Notes: generated by a model from the sequence alone, not told the origin. A stretch of DNA of 64,000 bases from Thalassococcus sp. S3 (GCF_004216475.1 NZ_CP022303.1:4709001-4773000), one strand, 5' to 3'. Positions 52,540 through 61,749 are shown, numbered from the stretch's first letter. Made by a program: numbers and translations.

Positions 52540-53319
52540 TCACATTTTGGCGTGATCGGACTGTTGCAGCTTTTTCTCAATCGCTTCAAGCCTGCGCAGC
52601 ACTTCGTCGCGATAGGCGTCGGTTGCTTCACCGCTTTCCTGGCTATGCGCATCCTGCATCGAATTCACGATCAGACCGACCAGCAGGTTCACCACCGCGA
52701 ACGTGGTAACCATGATAAACGGGACAAAGAACATCCAGGCGTAAGGATAGACATCCATCACCGGTCTGACGATGCCCATCGACCAGCTTTCCAGCGTCAT
52801 GATCTGAAAAAGCGTATAGGCCGACAGACCCAGTGAGCCGAACCATTCCGGGAAGGTCGACGCAAAAAGCTTCGTCGCCATCACCGCGCCGATGTAGAAA
52901 ATGATTGCCATCAGCAGGAAAACCGACCCCATGCCCGGCAGTGCCGTGATGAAGCCTTCGACCACCCGCCGCAGACGCGGCGCGACCGAGATCACGCGAA
53001 GCACCCGCAGGATCCGCAGCGCGCGCAGAACCGACAGGCCCTGGGCATTGGGCACAAGAGCAATGCCGACGATCAGGAAATCAAAGACGTTCCAGCCATT
53101 CAGAAAGAACCGTCCGCGATAGGCGATCAGCTTCAGGATGATCTCCATCACGAAGATGCTCAGGCACAGACGGTCAATGGTCAGGATCAGCGTGCCGGCT
53201 TCGGCCATGACGCTTGGCACCGTCTCCAGACCCAACGTGACGGCATTGATAATGATCACGGCGATGACCGCGTTGCCGAACCACGGATGTTCCAGAAATC
53301 TCGTCAAGCGTTCCCGCAC
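52540..53319 (-). CDS. Bacterial voltage-gated sodium channel (NaChBac/BacNav type)
   Basis: A 259-residue six-helix ion channel subunit that forms tetramers. The S4 voltage sensor has arginines at every third position (R99, R102, R105, R108). The selectivity filter is TLESWSM at 175-181, the glutamate-ring filter of bacterial sodium channels. S6 (FVPFIMVTTFAVVNLLVGLIVNSM-like, about 198-220) leads into a C-terminal coiled coil (VLRRLEAIEKKLQQ). In marine and alkaliphilic bacteria such channels support motility and pH balance. It lies between an L,D-transpeptidase and an RNA methyltransferase gene, all leftward, 18 bases from the latter. Confidence 0.95.
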   Translation of the reverse strand: MRERLTRFLEHPWFGNAVIAVIIINAVTLGLETVPSVMAEAGTLILTIDRLCLSIFVMEIILKLIAYRGRFFLNGWNVFDFLIVGIALVPNAQGLSVLRALRILRVLRVISVAPRLRRVVEGFITALPGMGSVFLLMAIIFYIGAVMATKLFASTFPEWFGSLGLSAYTLFQIMTLESWSMGIVRPVMDVYPYAWMFFVPFIMVTTFAVVNLLVGLIVNSMQDAHSQESGEATDAYRDEVLRRLEAIEKKLQQSDHAKM

Positions 53320-53337
53320 GTGTAACCCTCCGCTCCT

Positions 53338-54576
53338 TCAGTCACCCGCTGCCATATGGGCAAGCGTGAAAGAGGCGGCAAGCTCAATGTGGGAAGACCA
53401 GCGGAATTGATCGACCACCTGCACCCAATTCAGGCGATAACCGGCAGAGATGAGCGTTTGCGCATCCCGCGCAAAGGTCAGCGGATCGCAGGAAACATAG
53501 GCGATGCGAGGGATTTGGGACTTGGCAATCTCGGCCACCTGCGCCTCCGCTCCGGCGCGCGGCGGGTCGATAACGAGGGCGTCAAAGCGGGCCAGTTCAT
53601 CCGGCAGCAAGGGCCGGCGAAAAAGGTCCCGTGCTTCACCAGTTACCCGTTTGAGACCCTTGGCTTTCCGCCAGCCTTGATCGAGAGCGGCGATCATCTC
53701 GGCCTCGCCCTCGACCGCGTGAACCTCGGCCCCTTCGGCGAGAGGCAGGGTAAACGTCCCGCATCCCGCGAAGAGATCGGCGATATGTTTGGCGTTTGCG
53801 GTGGCTTCGGAAACAGCCTCTAACAAGGCTTGTTCTCCGTGTTTCGTGGCTTGCAAGAACGCACCGGGCGGCGGAACAACCTGTGCTGCGCCAAAACACT
53901 GCACCGGTGGTGCGCGCATGGCGACGACCTCACTCTCCCAGGCCAGACGCGCGAGGCGCAGTTGCTCTGTTGCTTGCGCCAGATCCGCGCGCAGCGGCCC
54001 GTCCAGCGGTTTGCCATGCCTGACCGACACGTCCAGCCCACCCTCCGACACCGTTACCGTCACAGCGAGCTTGCCTTTGCGGCTGGCGCCCATCCCCGCA
54101 AGGCGCTCGATTACGGGCAGCGCATCCAACAGATCGGGGTGCATCACGTGACAATCGCTGATTGGGACAACCTCGAACGACGCGGCGCGGTGAAAGCCTG
54201 CCGTAACACCCTTCTTGGTCCGCTTCGCCGCCAACGTGGCACGCCTGCGCGTCCGGGGAGGGGAGGTTACGATGGGGCGCATCTCCGCCTCGATCCCGCG
54301 TGCGGACAGGGCGCGGCGCACGCCCGACACCTTCCACTCCGCCACGAACACGTCGGAGGCATGTTGAAGCTGGCAGCCTCCACAAGACCGCGCATGCCGG
54401 CAGGGCGGCTTCACCCGATGCTCCGACGGCTCGATGATCCGCACATCGGTCAAGGTCGGCGCGGCGACCTCCCCGCTCACGATCTCTCCCGGCAGCACAC
54501 CTTTGGCGTAAAGCCGGCCTTCGGTGACACCGTCCCCGTTCGGGACCAGGCGCTGGATCAGGTATTGAGCAGTCAT
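53338..54576 (-). CDS. RNA uracil-C5 methyltransferase (RlmC/RlmD/TrmA family)
   Basis: A 412-residue SAM-dependent enzyme. An N-terminal TRAM-like part precedes the 4Fe-4S cysteines CRHARSCGGCQLQH near 59-72. The methyltransferase core has IADLFAGCGTFTLPLA near 268, VIDPPRAGAEAQV near 332 and the catalytic cysteine in IAYVSCDPLTFARD near 361. This identifies the RumA/TrmA class, which makes 5-methyluridine in rRNA or tRNA; the exact target site cannot be seen. It sits 18 bases upstream of the channel gene and 39 bases after the exporter pair on the same strand. Confidence 0.93.
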   Translation of the reverse strand: MTAQYLIQRLVPNGDGVTEGRLYAKGVLPGEIVSGEVAAPTLTDVRIIEPSEHRVKPPCRHARSCGGCQLQHASDVFVAEWKVSGVRRALSARGIEAEMRPIVTSPPRTRRRATLAAKRTKKGVTAGFHRAASFEVVPISDCHVMHPDLLDALPVIERLAGMGASRKGKLAVTVTVSEGGLDVSVRHGKPLDGPLRADLAQATEQLRLARLAWESEVVAMRAPPVQCFGAAQVVPPPGAFLQATKHGEQALLEAVSEATANAKHIADLFAGCGTFTLPLAEGAEVHAVEGEAEMIAALDQGWRKAKGLKRVTGEARDLFRRPLLPDELARFDALVIDPPRAGAEAQVAEIAKSQIPRIAYVSCDPLTFARDAQTLISAGYRLNWVQVVDQFRWSSHIELAASFTLAHMAAGD

Positions 54577-54615
54577 GACAGGCTGATAGCGTCGGAGTTC
54601 GAGCCTTGAAAGAGC

Positions 54616-56448
54616 CTATTCCGCGGCTTCCGCCCGGATAAACCCGCCCGATTGACGATTCCAGTACTGCGCGTAAAGCCCGCCCTTGGCGAGGAGCGCG
54701 TCGTGCGTGCCGTCTTCCACGATCTGACCTTGATCCATCACGATGATGCGATCCATCTCTGACAGGGTCGACAGGCGGTGGGCGATGGCCAGCACCGTCT
54801 TGCCCTCCATCACCCGGTGCAGGGCTGTCTGGATCGACGCTTCCACCTCGGAATCAAGCGCGCTCGTCGCCTCGTCCAGCACCAGGATCGGCGCGTCTTT
54901 CAGCAGCGCGCGGGCCAGCGCGATCCTTTGCCGTTGCCCGCCCGACAGCTTCACGCCCCGCTCACCCAGATGCGCCTCGTACCCTTTACGACCCTTGTGA
55001 TCCTCAAGCCCCAGAATGAACTCATGCGCCTCCGCCTTCTGTGCGGCGGCGACCATCTCCTCCTCGGTCGCGTCGGGACGACCGTAAAGAATGTTCTCCC
55101 GTGCAGAGCGGTTGAACATCGCCGTTTCCTGCGTGACCATTCCGATCTGGCGTCTGAGACTTTCCTGGGTAATGTCCTCGACATCGACCCCGTCGATCGA
55201 AATCGACCCGTTTTCCCGTTGATAGAGCCGCAGAAGCAACGAAACGAGCGTCGACTTGCCTGCGCCCGACGCACCGACAACGCCCAGTTTCTCTCCGGCT
55301 TTCACGGTGAGGTCGATGTCGCGGATCCCGCCGCTTTGCCGTCCATAGGCAAAGGTCACATCGTCGAAAACGATCTCCCCTTCGCTCACGTCAAGATCAG
55401 GCGCGCCGTCCCTGTCGGGCAACCGCGTGCGCGGTGTGAGCGTGCGCATACCGTCCTCAATCTCGCCAATATTGGCGTAGATCACCATCAGGGTGAAGCT
55501 GACCCAGCCGGTCATCTGCGCGATCCGGATCGCCACGGCACCGGCAGCGACAATATCGCCTGTGGTGGCCTGACCGGCTTGCCAGAAAAACAGCGTGGCC
55601 CCGATCAGCAGAACCGGCAGCAGACCGGCGAGCGTCATCAGGCAGAACCGGAACCCGGCGGCAAGATAGCCATAGTCGATGGACCGATCCCGAAATTTGC
55701 CGATGGCACCCAAAGCCGCGCGGTCCTCGTGATCGGCGTGGGCGAACAGTTTGACCGTCTTGATGTTGGTGATCGTATCCACGATCTGGCCCGACACCAT
55801 CGCGCGCGTCGCTGCCCGTGCGGCCGAGCGTTCGCGCACCCGGGGCAGGAACCATTTGATCAGCGCGAAATAGGCGATGAGCCAAAGCAGAAACACCGCC
55901 GTGACCCTTGCGTTGATGGTCGACAACAGCAGGAGCGATCCAACCAGCGACGCCAGCGCAAAGGCCACCACATTGATCATCTCGACCGCGACATCCGTGA
56001 CCGCGCGCGCCGCTTGCATCTGCTTTTGCGCGATACGACCCGCGAAGTCATCGTCAAAAAAGCTCACCGACTGGCCCAGCGTCCATCGGTGAAGGCGCGA
56101 CAGGACCAGAGGGTTCACATTGGGCTGCACGATGATCGAGTTGGTAGCGGACGAGAGGCCAAAGAACACCGGACGCGCGAGCAGGAAGAACGCGACCGCC
56201 CCGACGATCATGCCCAGGTTGCGCCCGTCAAAGAACTGGTCCGGTCCGATGGCCACCGCCGCATCGACGACAAGGCCAAGCACCAATGCGGTGCCCGCCT
56301 CCATCGCGCCCGCAAGGGCCGAAAAGAAGGCTGCGAGGGCGAGCATCGGCCAGGCGCCTGACAGGCACCACCCCATGAACGCGGTGAGCGTCTGGGGTGG
56401 TGGACCCTCGGCGTGGCGGAAGGCGTCGATCCAGTTCTCGATCTTCAT
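54616..56448 (-). CDS. ABC exporter half-transporter (permease plus ATPase), second of a pair
   Basis: A 610-residue type IV ABC exporter subunit. Six membrane helices occupy about 30-320, and the ATPase domain has Walker A GASGAGKSTLVSLLLR near 390, Q loop, signature LSGGQRQRIALARALL near 500, Walker B ILVLDEATSALDSE and a switch histidine in AIAHRLS. All catalytic residues look intact. It overlaps the other half by 4 bases, so the two probably form a heterodimer. Substrate unknown; such pairs in proteobacteria export lipids or drugs. Confidence 0.92.
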   Translation of the reverse strand: MKIENWIDAFRHAEGPPPQTLTAFMGWCLSGAWPMLALAAFFSALAGAMEAGTALVLGLVVDAAVAIGPDQFFDGRNLGMIVGAVAFFLLARPVFFGLSSATNSIIVQPNVNPLVLSRLHRWTLGQSVSFFDDDFAGRIAQKQMQAARAVTDVAVEMINVVAFALASLVGSLLLLSTINARVTAVFLLWLIAYFALIKWFLPRVRERSAARAATRAMVSGQIVDTITNIKTVKLFAHADHEDRAALGAIGKFRDRSIDYGYLAAGFRFCLMTLAGLLPVLLIGATLFFWQAGQATTGDIVAAGAVAIRIAQMTGWVSFTLMVIYANIGEIEDGMRTLTPRTRLPDRDGAPDLDVSEGEIVFDDVTFAYGRQSGGIRDIDLTVKAGEKLGVVGASGAGKSTLVSLLLRLYQRENGSISIDGVDVEDITQESLRRQIGMVTQETAMFNRSARENILYGRPDATEEEMVAAAQKAEAHEFILGLEDHKGRKGYEAHLGERGVKLSGGQRQRIALARALLKDAPILVLDEATSALDSEVEASIQTALHRVMEGKTVLAIAHRLSTLSEMDRIIVMDQGQIVEDGTHDALLAKGGLYAQYWNRQSGGFIRAEAAE

Positions 56449-58283
56449 TCAGCAGCCTCCGGGTTGAGGAACCCGCCCGATTGACGCGCCCAGAAGCTGG
56501 CATATAGCCCGCCTTGCGCCAAAAGCGCGGAATGGCTCCCCTCTTCAACGATCCGGCCCTGATCCATCACGAGGATCCGGTCCATCTGCGCGATGGTCGA
56601 CAGGCGGTGCGCGATGGCGATCACCGTCTTGCCCTCCATCATACCGTAGAGCGTATCCTGAATGGCTGCCTCCACCTCGCTGTCCAGAGCACTTGTTGCC
56701 TCGTCAAGCAGCAGGATCGGCGCGTCCTTCAGGATCACCCGTGCCAAGGTCACCCTCTGGCGCTGACCGCCCGACAGTTTCACGCCGCGCTCGCCCACAT
56801 GGGCGTCATAGCCCTGCCTGCCCTGCGGGTCCTGCAGGTCGAGGATGAATTCATGCGCTTCAGCCTGTTTGGCGGCTGCGATCATCTGGTCCTCGGTGGC
56901 ATCGGGCCGACCGTAAAGCAGATTGTCCCGCACCGACCGGTGCAAGAGTGCGCTGTCCTGCTGGACCATGCCGATCTGCTGACGCAGGCTGTCCTGTGTC
57001 ACCTTGGCGATATCCTGACCGTCGATCAGAATGCGCCCATCCTCGACATCGTAGAACCGCAAAAGCAGCTTGACCAAGGTCGATTTGCCCGCACCTGACC
57101 GTCCGATCAGTCCGATCTTCTCGCCCGGATGGATCGTCAGGTCGATGTTGTCGAGCCCGCCGGACCCGCGCCCGTAATGGTGCGTCAGGCCCTGCAGTTC
57201 GATCTTGCCCTCAGTCAGCTGCAACTGACGGGCGTCGCCGTCATCCACCAGGTCAATCGGCTGGGCGATGGTCTCCATCCCCTCGGCTACGACACCCAGT
57301 TGCTGGAAGAACGAGGTCAGCGCCCACATGATCCAGCCCGTCATCGCGTTCAGCCGCAGTGTCAGCGCCGTTGCCGCGGCAACTACACCCACGCTGGTCG
57401 TGCCCTGCATCCACAGATAGATGGCCCAGCCCACGACGCTCACGATCAGAAGACCGTTCAGGGTCACAAGCGCGATATCCATCGTCGTGTAGATCCGCAT
57501 CTCCCGCTGCACGGTCGCGCGGGTGTTCTCGATGGCCTCGCGGGCATAGGCCAGCTCATGTTCATTATTGGCGAACATCTTGACCGAATGGATGTTGGTA
57601 TAACTGTCGACAACCCGTCCAGTCAGCGCCGACCGCGCGTCCGAGGCCGCTTGCGAGGCCGGACCGATCCGCCGGATCGTCCAGTTCACCAGCGCACCAT
57701 AAAGCACAAACCAGCCTAGCAGCGGGATCAGCAGGCGCGGATCCGACGTGGTCAGCAGGATCGCAGCACCCACCAGATAGGCGAGAGAGAAAGAGATTGC
57801 GTCAAAGACCTGAAACACCACCTCCCCCGCGGCGGGCGGGGTCTGCATGATACGGTTGGCAATGCGCCCGGCGAAATCGTTCTCGAACCAGCCCACCGAC
57901 TGGCGCAGCACGTGTTTATGAGCGCGCCACCGGATCAGCGTTCCGAAATTGGGAAGGATCGAGTTGTTCAGAAACAGCACATCCACCGCCTGGATCAACG
58001 GGCGCAGGAGCAGCACGAAGAGCGCGAGTAGAATGAATTCCAGCCCGTTATCGGCCCAGACCTGTTCGGGCGTATCACCCAACAAGTCCACCACCCGGCC
58101 CATGTAATAGATCAGGCCAATCTCGATCGCAGCGACCACGACAGACAGACCGGCAGTAATCGCAAAGACCTTGTGGAACGGCCGTGCGTATTCGCGCATG
58201 AACGGCCATAGCTTGGTGGGCGGCGTATCCGTTTCCGGATAGGAGACAAAAGGATCGACGAGGTTTTCAAAGAAACGAAACAT
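56445..58283 (-). CDS. ABC exporter half-transporter (permease plus ATPase), first of a pair
   Basis: A 612-residue paralogue of the downstream gene with the same plan: six membrane helices, then an ATPase domain with GRSGAGKSTLVKLLLR near 392, LSGGQRQRVTLARVIL near 503, ILLLDEATSALDSE and AIAHRLS. Both halves end in a nearly identical GGLYA-x-W-RQSGGF segment, which supports recent duplication. Its Shine-Dalgarno lies inside a 16-bp palindrome (58285-58300), and two further symmetrical sites lie upstream, so expression may be regulated. Confidence 0.92.
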   Translation of the reverse strand: MFRFFENLVDPFVSYPETDTPPTKLWPFMREYARPFHKVFAITAGLSVVVAAIEIGLIYYMGRVVDLLGDTPEQVWADNGLEFILLALFVLLLRPLIQAVDVLFLNNSILPNFGTLIRWRAHKHVLRQSVGWFENDFAGRIANRIMQTPPAAGEVVFQVFDAISFSLAYLVGAAILLTTSDPRLLIPLLGWFVLYGALVNWTIRRIGPASQAASDARSALTGRVVDSYTNIHSVKMFANNEHELAYAREAIENTRATVQREMRIYTTMDIALVTLNGLLIVSVVGWAIYLWMQGTTSVGVVAAATALTLRLNAMTGWIMWALTSFFQQLGVVAEGMETIAQPIDLVDDGDARQLQLTEGKIELQGLTHHYGRGSGGLDNIDLTIHPGEKIGLIGRSGAGKSTLVKLLLRFYDVEDGRILIDGQDIAKVTQDSLRQQIGMVQQDSALLHRSVRDNLLYGRPDATEDQMIAAAKQAEAHEFILDLQDPQGRQGYDAHVGERGVKLSGGQRQRVTLARVILKDAPILLLDEATSALDSEVEAAIQDTLYGMMEGKTVIAIAHRLSTIAQMDRILVMDQGRIVEEGSHSALLAQGGLYASFWARQSGGFLNPEAAE

Positions 58284-58284
58284 A

Positions 58285-58300
58285 TTCAGGAGCTCCTGAA
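58285..58300 (-). promoter_or_regulatory. 16-bp palindrome covering the exporter Shine-Dalgarno
   Basis: TTCAGGAGCTCCTGAA is a perfect palindrome ending one base from the exporter ATG at 58283. On the minus strand AGGAG, the only Shine-Dalgarno, is inside it. In RNA it can fold as TTCAGG/CCTGAA with an AGCT loop and hide the site. Confidence 0.5.
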
Positions 58301-58339
58301 GAGCAGATAGGGTGCGAAATGTAGATGGTGAACGCGCCG

Positions 58340-58368
58340 GATCACCAAAACACGGGGGTCAGGTGATC
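58340..58368. promoter_or_regulatory. Inverted repeat GATCACC/GGTGATC upstream of the exporter
   Basis: Seven-base arms at 58340-58346 and 58362-58368 are separated by 15 bases, about 57 to 85 bases before the exporter start, a likely place for an operator. Confidence 0.4.
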
Positions 58369-58471
58369 AGGCGAAGCTGAACCAAATCCCGTGATACATA
58401 TGCAACCCTCCCGAATCTGAGACGCTGAAAGGCTTATCCAAGGACAGCGATTTTGTCACCCCCGGGCATCC

Positions 58472-58491
58472 TGCAAATTTGCACATGTGCA
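58472..58491. promoter_or_regulatory. Two overlapping 12-bp palindromes with three TGCA units
   Basis: TGCAAATTTGCA (58472-58483) and TGCACATGTGCA (58480-58491) share one TGCA, so three TGCA blocks are spaced at 8 bases. The array touches the end of cca (stop at 58493) and is about 190 bases upstream of the exporter pair. It looks like a multi-site operator. Confidence 0.45.
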
Positions 58492-58492
58492 G

Positions 58493-59650
58493 TTAATCTC
58501 TTTTCGACAGCAGGTCCGCCTTGGTCAGCCGAAAGCCTGACGCCACCCAACGCTCGGTCAGTTCCTTCAATCGCGCACCCAACGCCGCGCCCTGATAGTC
58601 CGGCATCAAGTCCTTTGCAGTGACCGGGCATTCGGCGGCGGCGCCGGCATGCGCGGCCTCGATTTCGGTGGCTTCAACCGGCTGCGCCATGATCGCGCCG
58701 CGGAGCGCCAGAATATCTTTGGCAAGCACAACTCCATAGCGAAATCCCAGAGAGCCCGCCTCTGCACCGTCTTCCAAAGCTGTTCGAACCTCGTCCAGAT
58801 AGCGCGCCAGCGGCTTGGACAACCGCAAGCTATGGGCCACGTCCTGCCCGGCCAGCGCGGCCAGGCGACGCTCCGCCTTTGGCGCAAGGCTCAGATCCGT
58901 CTCAAGATGGACCAATGGTGCAAGAGCCCTTGGATCTGCGCCCGGTAAGAGAGCTGCCAGCACCCCAGCTTGCGCCATCGCCGCGACAGACGGCGCCGGA
59001 TCCGGCGCGTTCAGCAGCTTTAACATCTCCGCCCCGACCCGCTCTTTTGCAAGGGTGGCAAGCCCGTCGAGATTTCCAGCAATCGCAGCCAGCGCGTCGG
59101 GGTCGAGCCCATCCTCCGCCGCGCCGTACCATGCGTGGAACCTAAAAAAGCGCAGGCTCCTCAGGTAATCCTCCCGGATCCGGTCCTGCGCATCGCCGAT
59201 GAACCGCACGCGCCGCGCCCGAAGGTCCGGCAAACCGCCTAACGGGTCGATCACCTCACCGCTTGGATCGGCATAAAGCGCGTTCATGGTAAAGTCGCGC
59301 CGCGCTGCGTCCTCTTTTATATCGCGTGAAAACGCGACAACGGCGCGTCGGCCATCTGTTTCAATGTCTTTTCGGAAGGTGGTCACCTCATGTGGGATTC
59401 CGCCCGAGATCACCGTAACCGTTCCATGGGCAAGCCCTGTTGGAACCGCCCTCAGACCCGCGGCCTCCGCCCGCTCCAACACGTCCTCGGGACGCAAATC
59501 AGTCGAGATGTCGATATCCGCAACCGGCTGGCCCAAAAGCGCATTGCGCACGCAGCCCCCCACGAAAAGAAGTGTGGCATCCTCCTGGCCCAGCGCGTCA
59601 AAAACGGCCTGCGTCTCCGCCCTTTGCAGCCAGGTGCCGGTGATCCGCAT
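58493..59650 (-). CDS. cca: CCA tRNA nucleotidyltransferase/poly(A) polymerase family protein
   Basis: A 385-residue class II nucleotidyltransferase that adds or repairs the CCA end of tRNAs. The head domain shows LLFVGGCVRNALLG near 28 and VADIDIST near 44 with the metal-binding aspartates, HGTVTVI, RRDFTMNALY near 117 and DPLGGLPDLRARRVRFIG near 136. Only one such gene is seen, so it may act alone. ATG 59650 overlaps the TGA of the Nudix gene (TGATG), and GGAGG lies 4 bases before; a GTG one codon earlier is less likely. It is part of a leftward hslO-Nudix-cca run. Confidence 0.92.
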   Translation of the reverse strand: MRITGTWLQRAETQAVFDALGQEDATLLFVGGCVRNALLGQPVADIDISTDLRPEDVLERAEAAGLRAVPTGLAHGTVTVISGGIPHEVTTFRKDIETDGRRAVVAFSRDIKEDAARRDFTMNALYADPSGEVIDPLGGLPDLRARRVRFIGDAQDRIREDYLRSLRFFRFHAWYGAAEDGLDPDALAAIAGNLDGLATLAKERVGAEMLKLLNAPDPAPSVAAMAQAGVLAALLPGADPRALAPLVHLETDLSLAPKAERRLAALAGQDVAHSLRLSKPLARYLDEVRTALEDGAEAGSLGFRYGVVLAKDILALRGAIMAQPVEATEIEAAHAGAAAECPVTAKDLMPDYQGAALGARLKELTERWVASGFRLTKADLLSKRD

Positions 59651-60246
59651 CACTCCTCCATCCGTGCGGCCAACCCTCTCAGCATGCGCGCCGTGGCGCC
59701 CCAGATATAATAGGGACCGAACGGAACCGTGAAAAACCGGCGCTGCTGGCCGCGCCAGGCGCGGGCCTCGATCTGGTAGTTCTCAGGCTGCAGCAGATGC
59801 GGCAGCGGCACGCGAAAAACCTCTGCCACCTCTCCCGGTTCCGGTTGGGTAGCGAATTCATCCCGGATAACTGCGACAACCGGCGTGACGGAAAAGCCGG
59901 TCACCGTCTCATGTGTGGGAAGGTCACCCAGGACATCGACGTGAGATGCGGGCAAGCCGATCTCCTCCCGCGCTTCGCGCAGCGCAGCAGCGCGGACGTC
60001 CCTGTCAGTCTCATCCTGTTTGCCGCCGGGAAAGGCGATCTGGCCGGGATGATGCTTAAGCGCGGATGAGCGTTTGGTCAGAATGACCGTCGGCACCTTT
60101 TCAAAACTCGTCACCCCCACAAGAACCCCGGCCGGGCGCAGCTTGCGCCCCGCCGGCAAAGCCACATCCGGGTTCAGATCAAAGTCAGAGGAGGCATGGC
60201 CGGGGCGCGCCAGAGCGGCGCGCAACCGGTCTTCGACATCATTCAC
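59650..60246 (-). CDS. CoA pyrophosphatase, Nudix family
   Basis: A 198-residue Nudix hydrolase of the NudL/YeaB group, which cleaves CoA and its derivatives. The marker LTKRSSALKHHPGQIAFPGG near 56 (upstream of the Nudix box) and the box GGKQDETDRDVRAAALREAREEIGL-type region at about 74-97 are present. C-terminal YYIWGATARMLRGLA is typical. It overlaps hslO by 8 bases and cca by 3 bases, so the three genes are co-transcribed. Confidence 0.92.
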   Translation of the reverse strand: MNDVEDRLRAALARPGHASSDFDLNPDVALPAGRKLRPAGVLVGVTSFEKVPTVILTKRSSALKHHPGQIAFPGGKQDETDRDVRAAALREAREEIGLPASHVDVLGDLPTHETVTGFSVTPVVAVIRDEFATQPEPGEVAEVFRVPLPHLLQPENYQIEARAWRGQQRRFFTVPFGPYYIWGATARMLRGLAARMEE

Positions 60247-61225
60247 CGGGCGCTTTCTCCGCCTCGAACCCCAAGGTCTTGGGGTCCAGATCGTAATGAG
60301 CGCTGCAGAACTGGCAATCCGCAGTGACGCGACCGTCCTCGGTCTGCATCTTCTCGATATCCCTTTGGGAATAGATCGACAGGCTCTGTCGCACTCGTTC
60401 TTCGGAACAGGTACATCCGAACCTTACCGCCTGCGCGTCAAAAACCCTTGGCTGTTCTTCGTGAAACAGCCGGACCAGCAGATCGGTGGGCGGCACGGTG
60501 GGGCCGATCAATTCCATCTCTTCGACGGTGCCGAGCAGGATGTTCACCCGGTTCCAGTTGTCGCCCTCCTCCCCATCGATCAGATCGGCGGGCTTCAGAA
60601 TCTCTCCGCTGCCATCCGCCTGCGCCACGAAGGGCGATGCCTTGGGCATGTGCTGCAACATGATGCCACCCGCGCGCCAATGCTCGGCCACGCCCGGCTC
60701 GGACGAGAGACCAAAGCTCAGCGAAAAGCGCGTTGGCAATTGCTCGGACTGGGCGAAATACGCCTCCGCACAAGCGCTCAGCGATCCGCCGTCCAGCGGG
60801 GTAATGCCCTGATAGGGTGTCGTGCCCTCGCCCTGGTCGATGAGGATCGCGAAATATCCATCTCCGATCTGGTCGAACGGCGCGCCATCGGTCAGACGTG
60901 CGGCATCAAAGCTGGCATAGGCCCGGATCTTCGCAGGCTCCCCGGTCTTTTCGGGTGCATAGTAATCCGTCGCAATCATCCGCACGGCGCCTTTGGATTG
61001 AACCTGAAGCGACAGCTTCCACCGCAGGTCGATGGTCTGCCCGATCAGTGCGGTCAGCAATGCCATCTCGGCTACCAGCGCCTCGACCTGAGACGGATAG
61101 TCGTGCTGTTTCAGAATACCGCTCAACACCCCGTCAAGCCGCGCGACGCGGCCGCGCATATCGGAGGCATCAAGCTGGAAGGGCAGGACGGTATCGTCCC
61201 ACGCGAGTTTCGATCCGAGTGTCAT
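60239..61225 (-). CDS. hslO: Redox-regulated chaperone Hsp33
   Basis: Hsp33 is a holdase chaperone turned on when oxidants convert its zinc-binding cysteines to disulfides. The 328 residues have the N-terminal binding domain and the C-terminal zinc site: FGCTCSEERV near 270 (CxC) and ADCQFCSAHY near 302 (CxxC). Length is a little longer than the 290 of E. coli. It begins the hslO-Nudix-cca run and is divergent from another Nudix gene with 79 bases between the start codons. Confidence 0.95.
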   Translation of the reverse strand: MTLGSKLAWDDTVLPFQLDASDMRGRVARLDGVLSGILKQHDYPSQVEALVAEMALLTALIGQTIDLRWKLSLQVQSKGAVRMIATDYYAPEKTGEPAKIRAYASFDAARLTDGAPFDQIGDGYFAILIDQGEGTTPYQGITPLDGGSLSACAEAYFAQSEQLPTRFSLSFGLSSEPGVAEHWRAGGIMLQHMPKASPFVAQADGSGEILKPADLIDGEEGDNWNRVNILLGTVEEMELIGPTVPPTDLLVRLFHEEQPRVFDAQAVRFGCTCSEERVRQSLSIYSQRDIEKMQTEDGRVTADCQFCSAHYDLDPKTLGFEAEKAPGE

Positions 61226-61304
61226 GGGGTTTCCTTACGCGCCACAGGTTGGCATACCGCGCCTATATAGGCGCATCAAGTTCACTGAAAAGAGACTGTC
61301 CGCT

Positions 61305-61742
61305 ATGATCAGGCGTTTTGGCTCGGCCCCTGAAAAAGGGCAGAAATACATATTGCGGCCCGGAGTTTACGCCATTCTGCCCAAAGGCGGTGCGCTATTA
61401 CTGACCTGCCAGAATGACGGCACACCGGATATTCAGCTTCCCGGCGGGGGCATCGATCCGGGCGAATCGCCACTCGTCGCCCTGCAGCGCGAGGTCTATG
61501 AAGAGACGGGATGGCTGATTGGTCGGCCTCGTCGGATCGGAGCATTTCGGCGCTATGCTTTCATGCCGGAATACGATCTCTGGGCCGAAAAGCTTTGCAC
61601 GATCTATACCGCGCTACCAACCCGCCGCCTGGGTCCCCCGCTGGAGGAGCATCACGAAGTCATGTGGATGACGCCGGACCGGGCCAGCAAGATGCTCGGG
61701 AACGCGGGTGATCGTCACTTCGTCAAAACCTTCGTCAGGTAA
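61305..61742 (+). CDS. Nudix hydrolase
   Basis: A 145-residue Nudix protein. The box is complete: PGGGIDPGESPLVALQREVYEETGW, of which GGGIDPGES and REVYEETG hold the metal ligands, at about 51-74. The C-terminal part (FMPEYDLWAEKLCTIYTA, EEHHEVMWMTPDRA) resembles NUDIX proteins annotated as NUDIX/RppH-like or MutT-like; substrate not clear. ATG at 61305 starts MIRRFGSAPEKG. It converges on the receiver-phosphatase gene with an 7-base gap. Confidence 0.88.
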   Translation: MIRRFGSAPEKGQKYILRPGVYAILPKGGALLLTCQNDGTPDIQLPGGGIDPGESPLVALQREVYEETGWLIGRPRRIGAFRRYAFMPEYDLWAEKLCTIYTALPTRRLGPPLEEHHEVMWMTPDRASKMLGNAGDRHFVKTFVR

Positions 61743-61749
61743 CGAAGTC

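Noticed and set aside
54616..58283. Asymmetric (one degenerate site) heterodimeric ABC exporter
   Set aside because: Both ATPase domains keep Walker A, signature, Walker B glutamate and switch histidine, so no degenerate site is visible.
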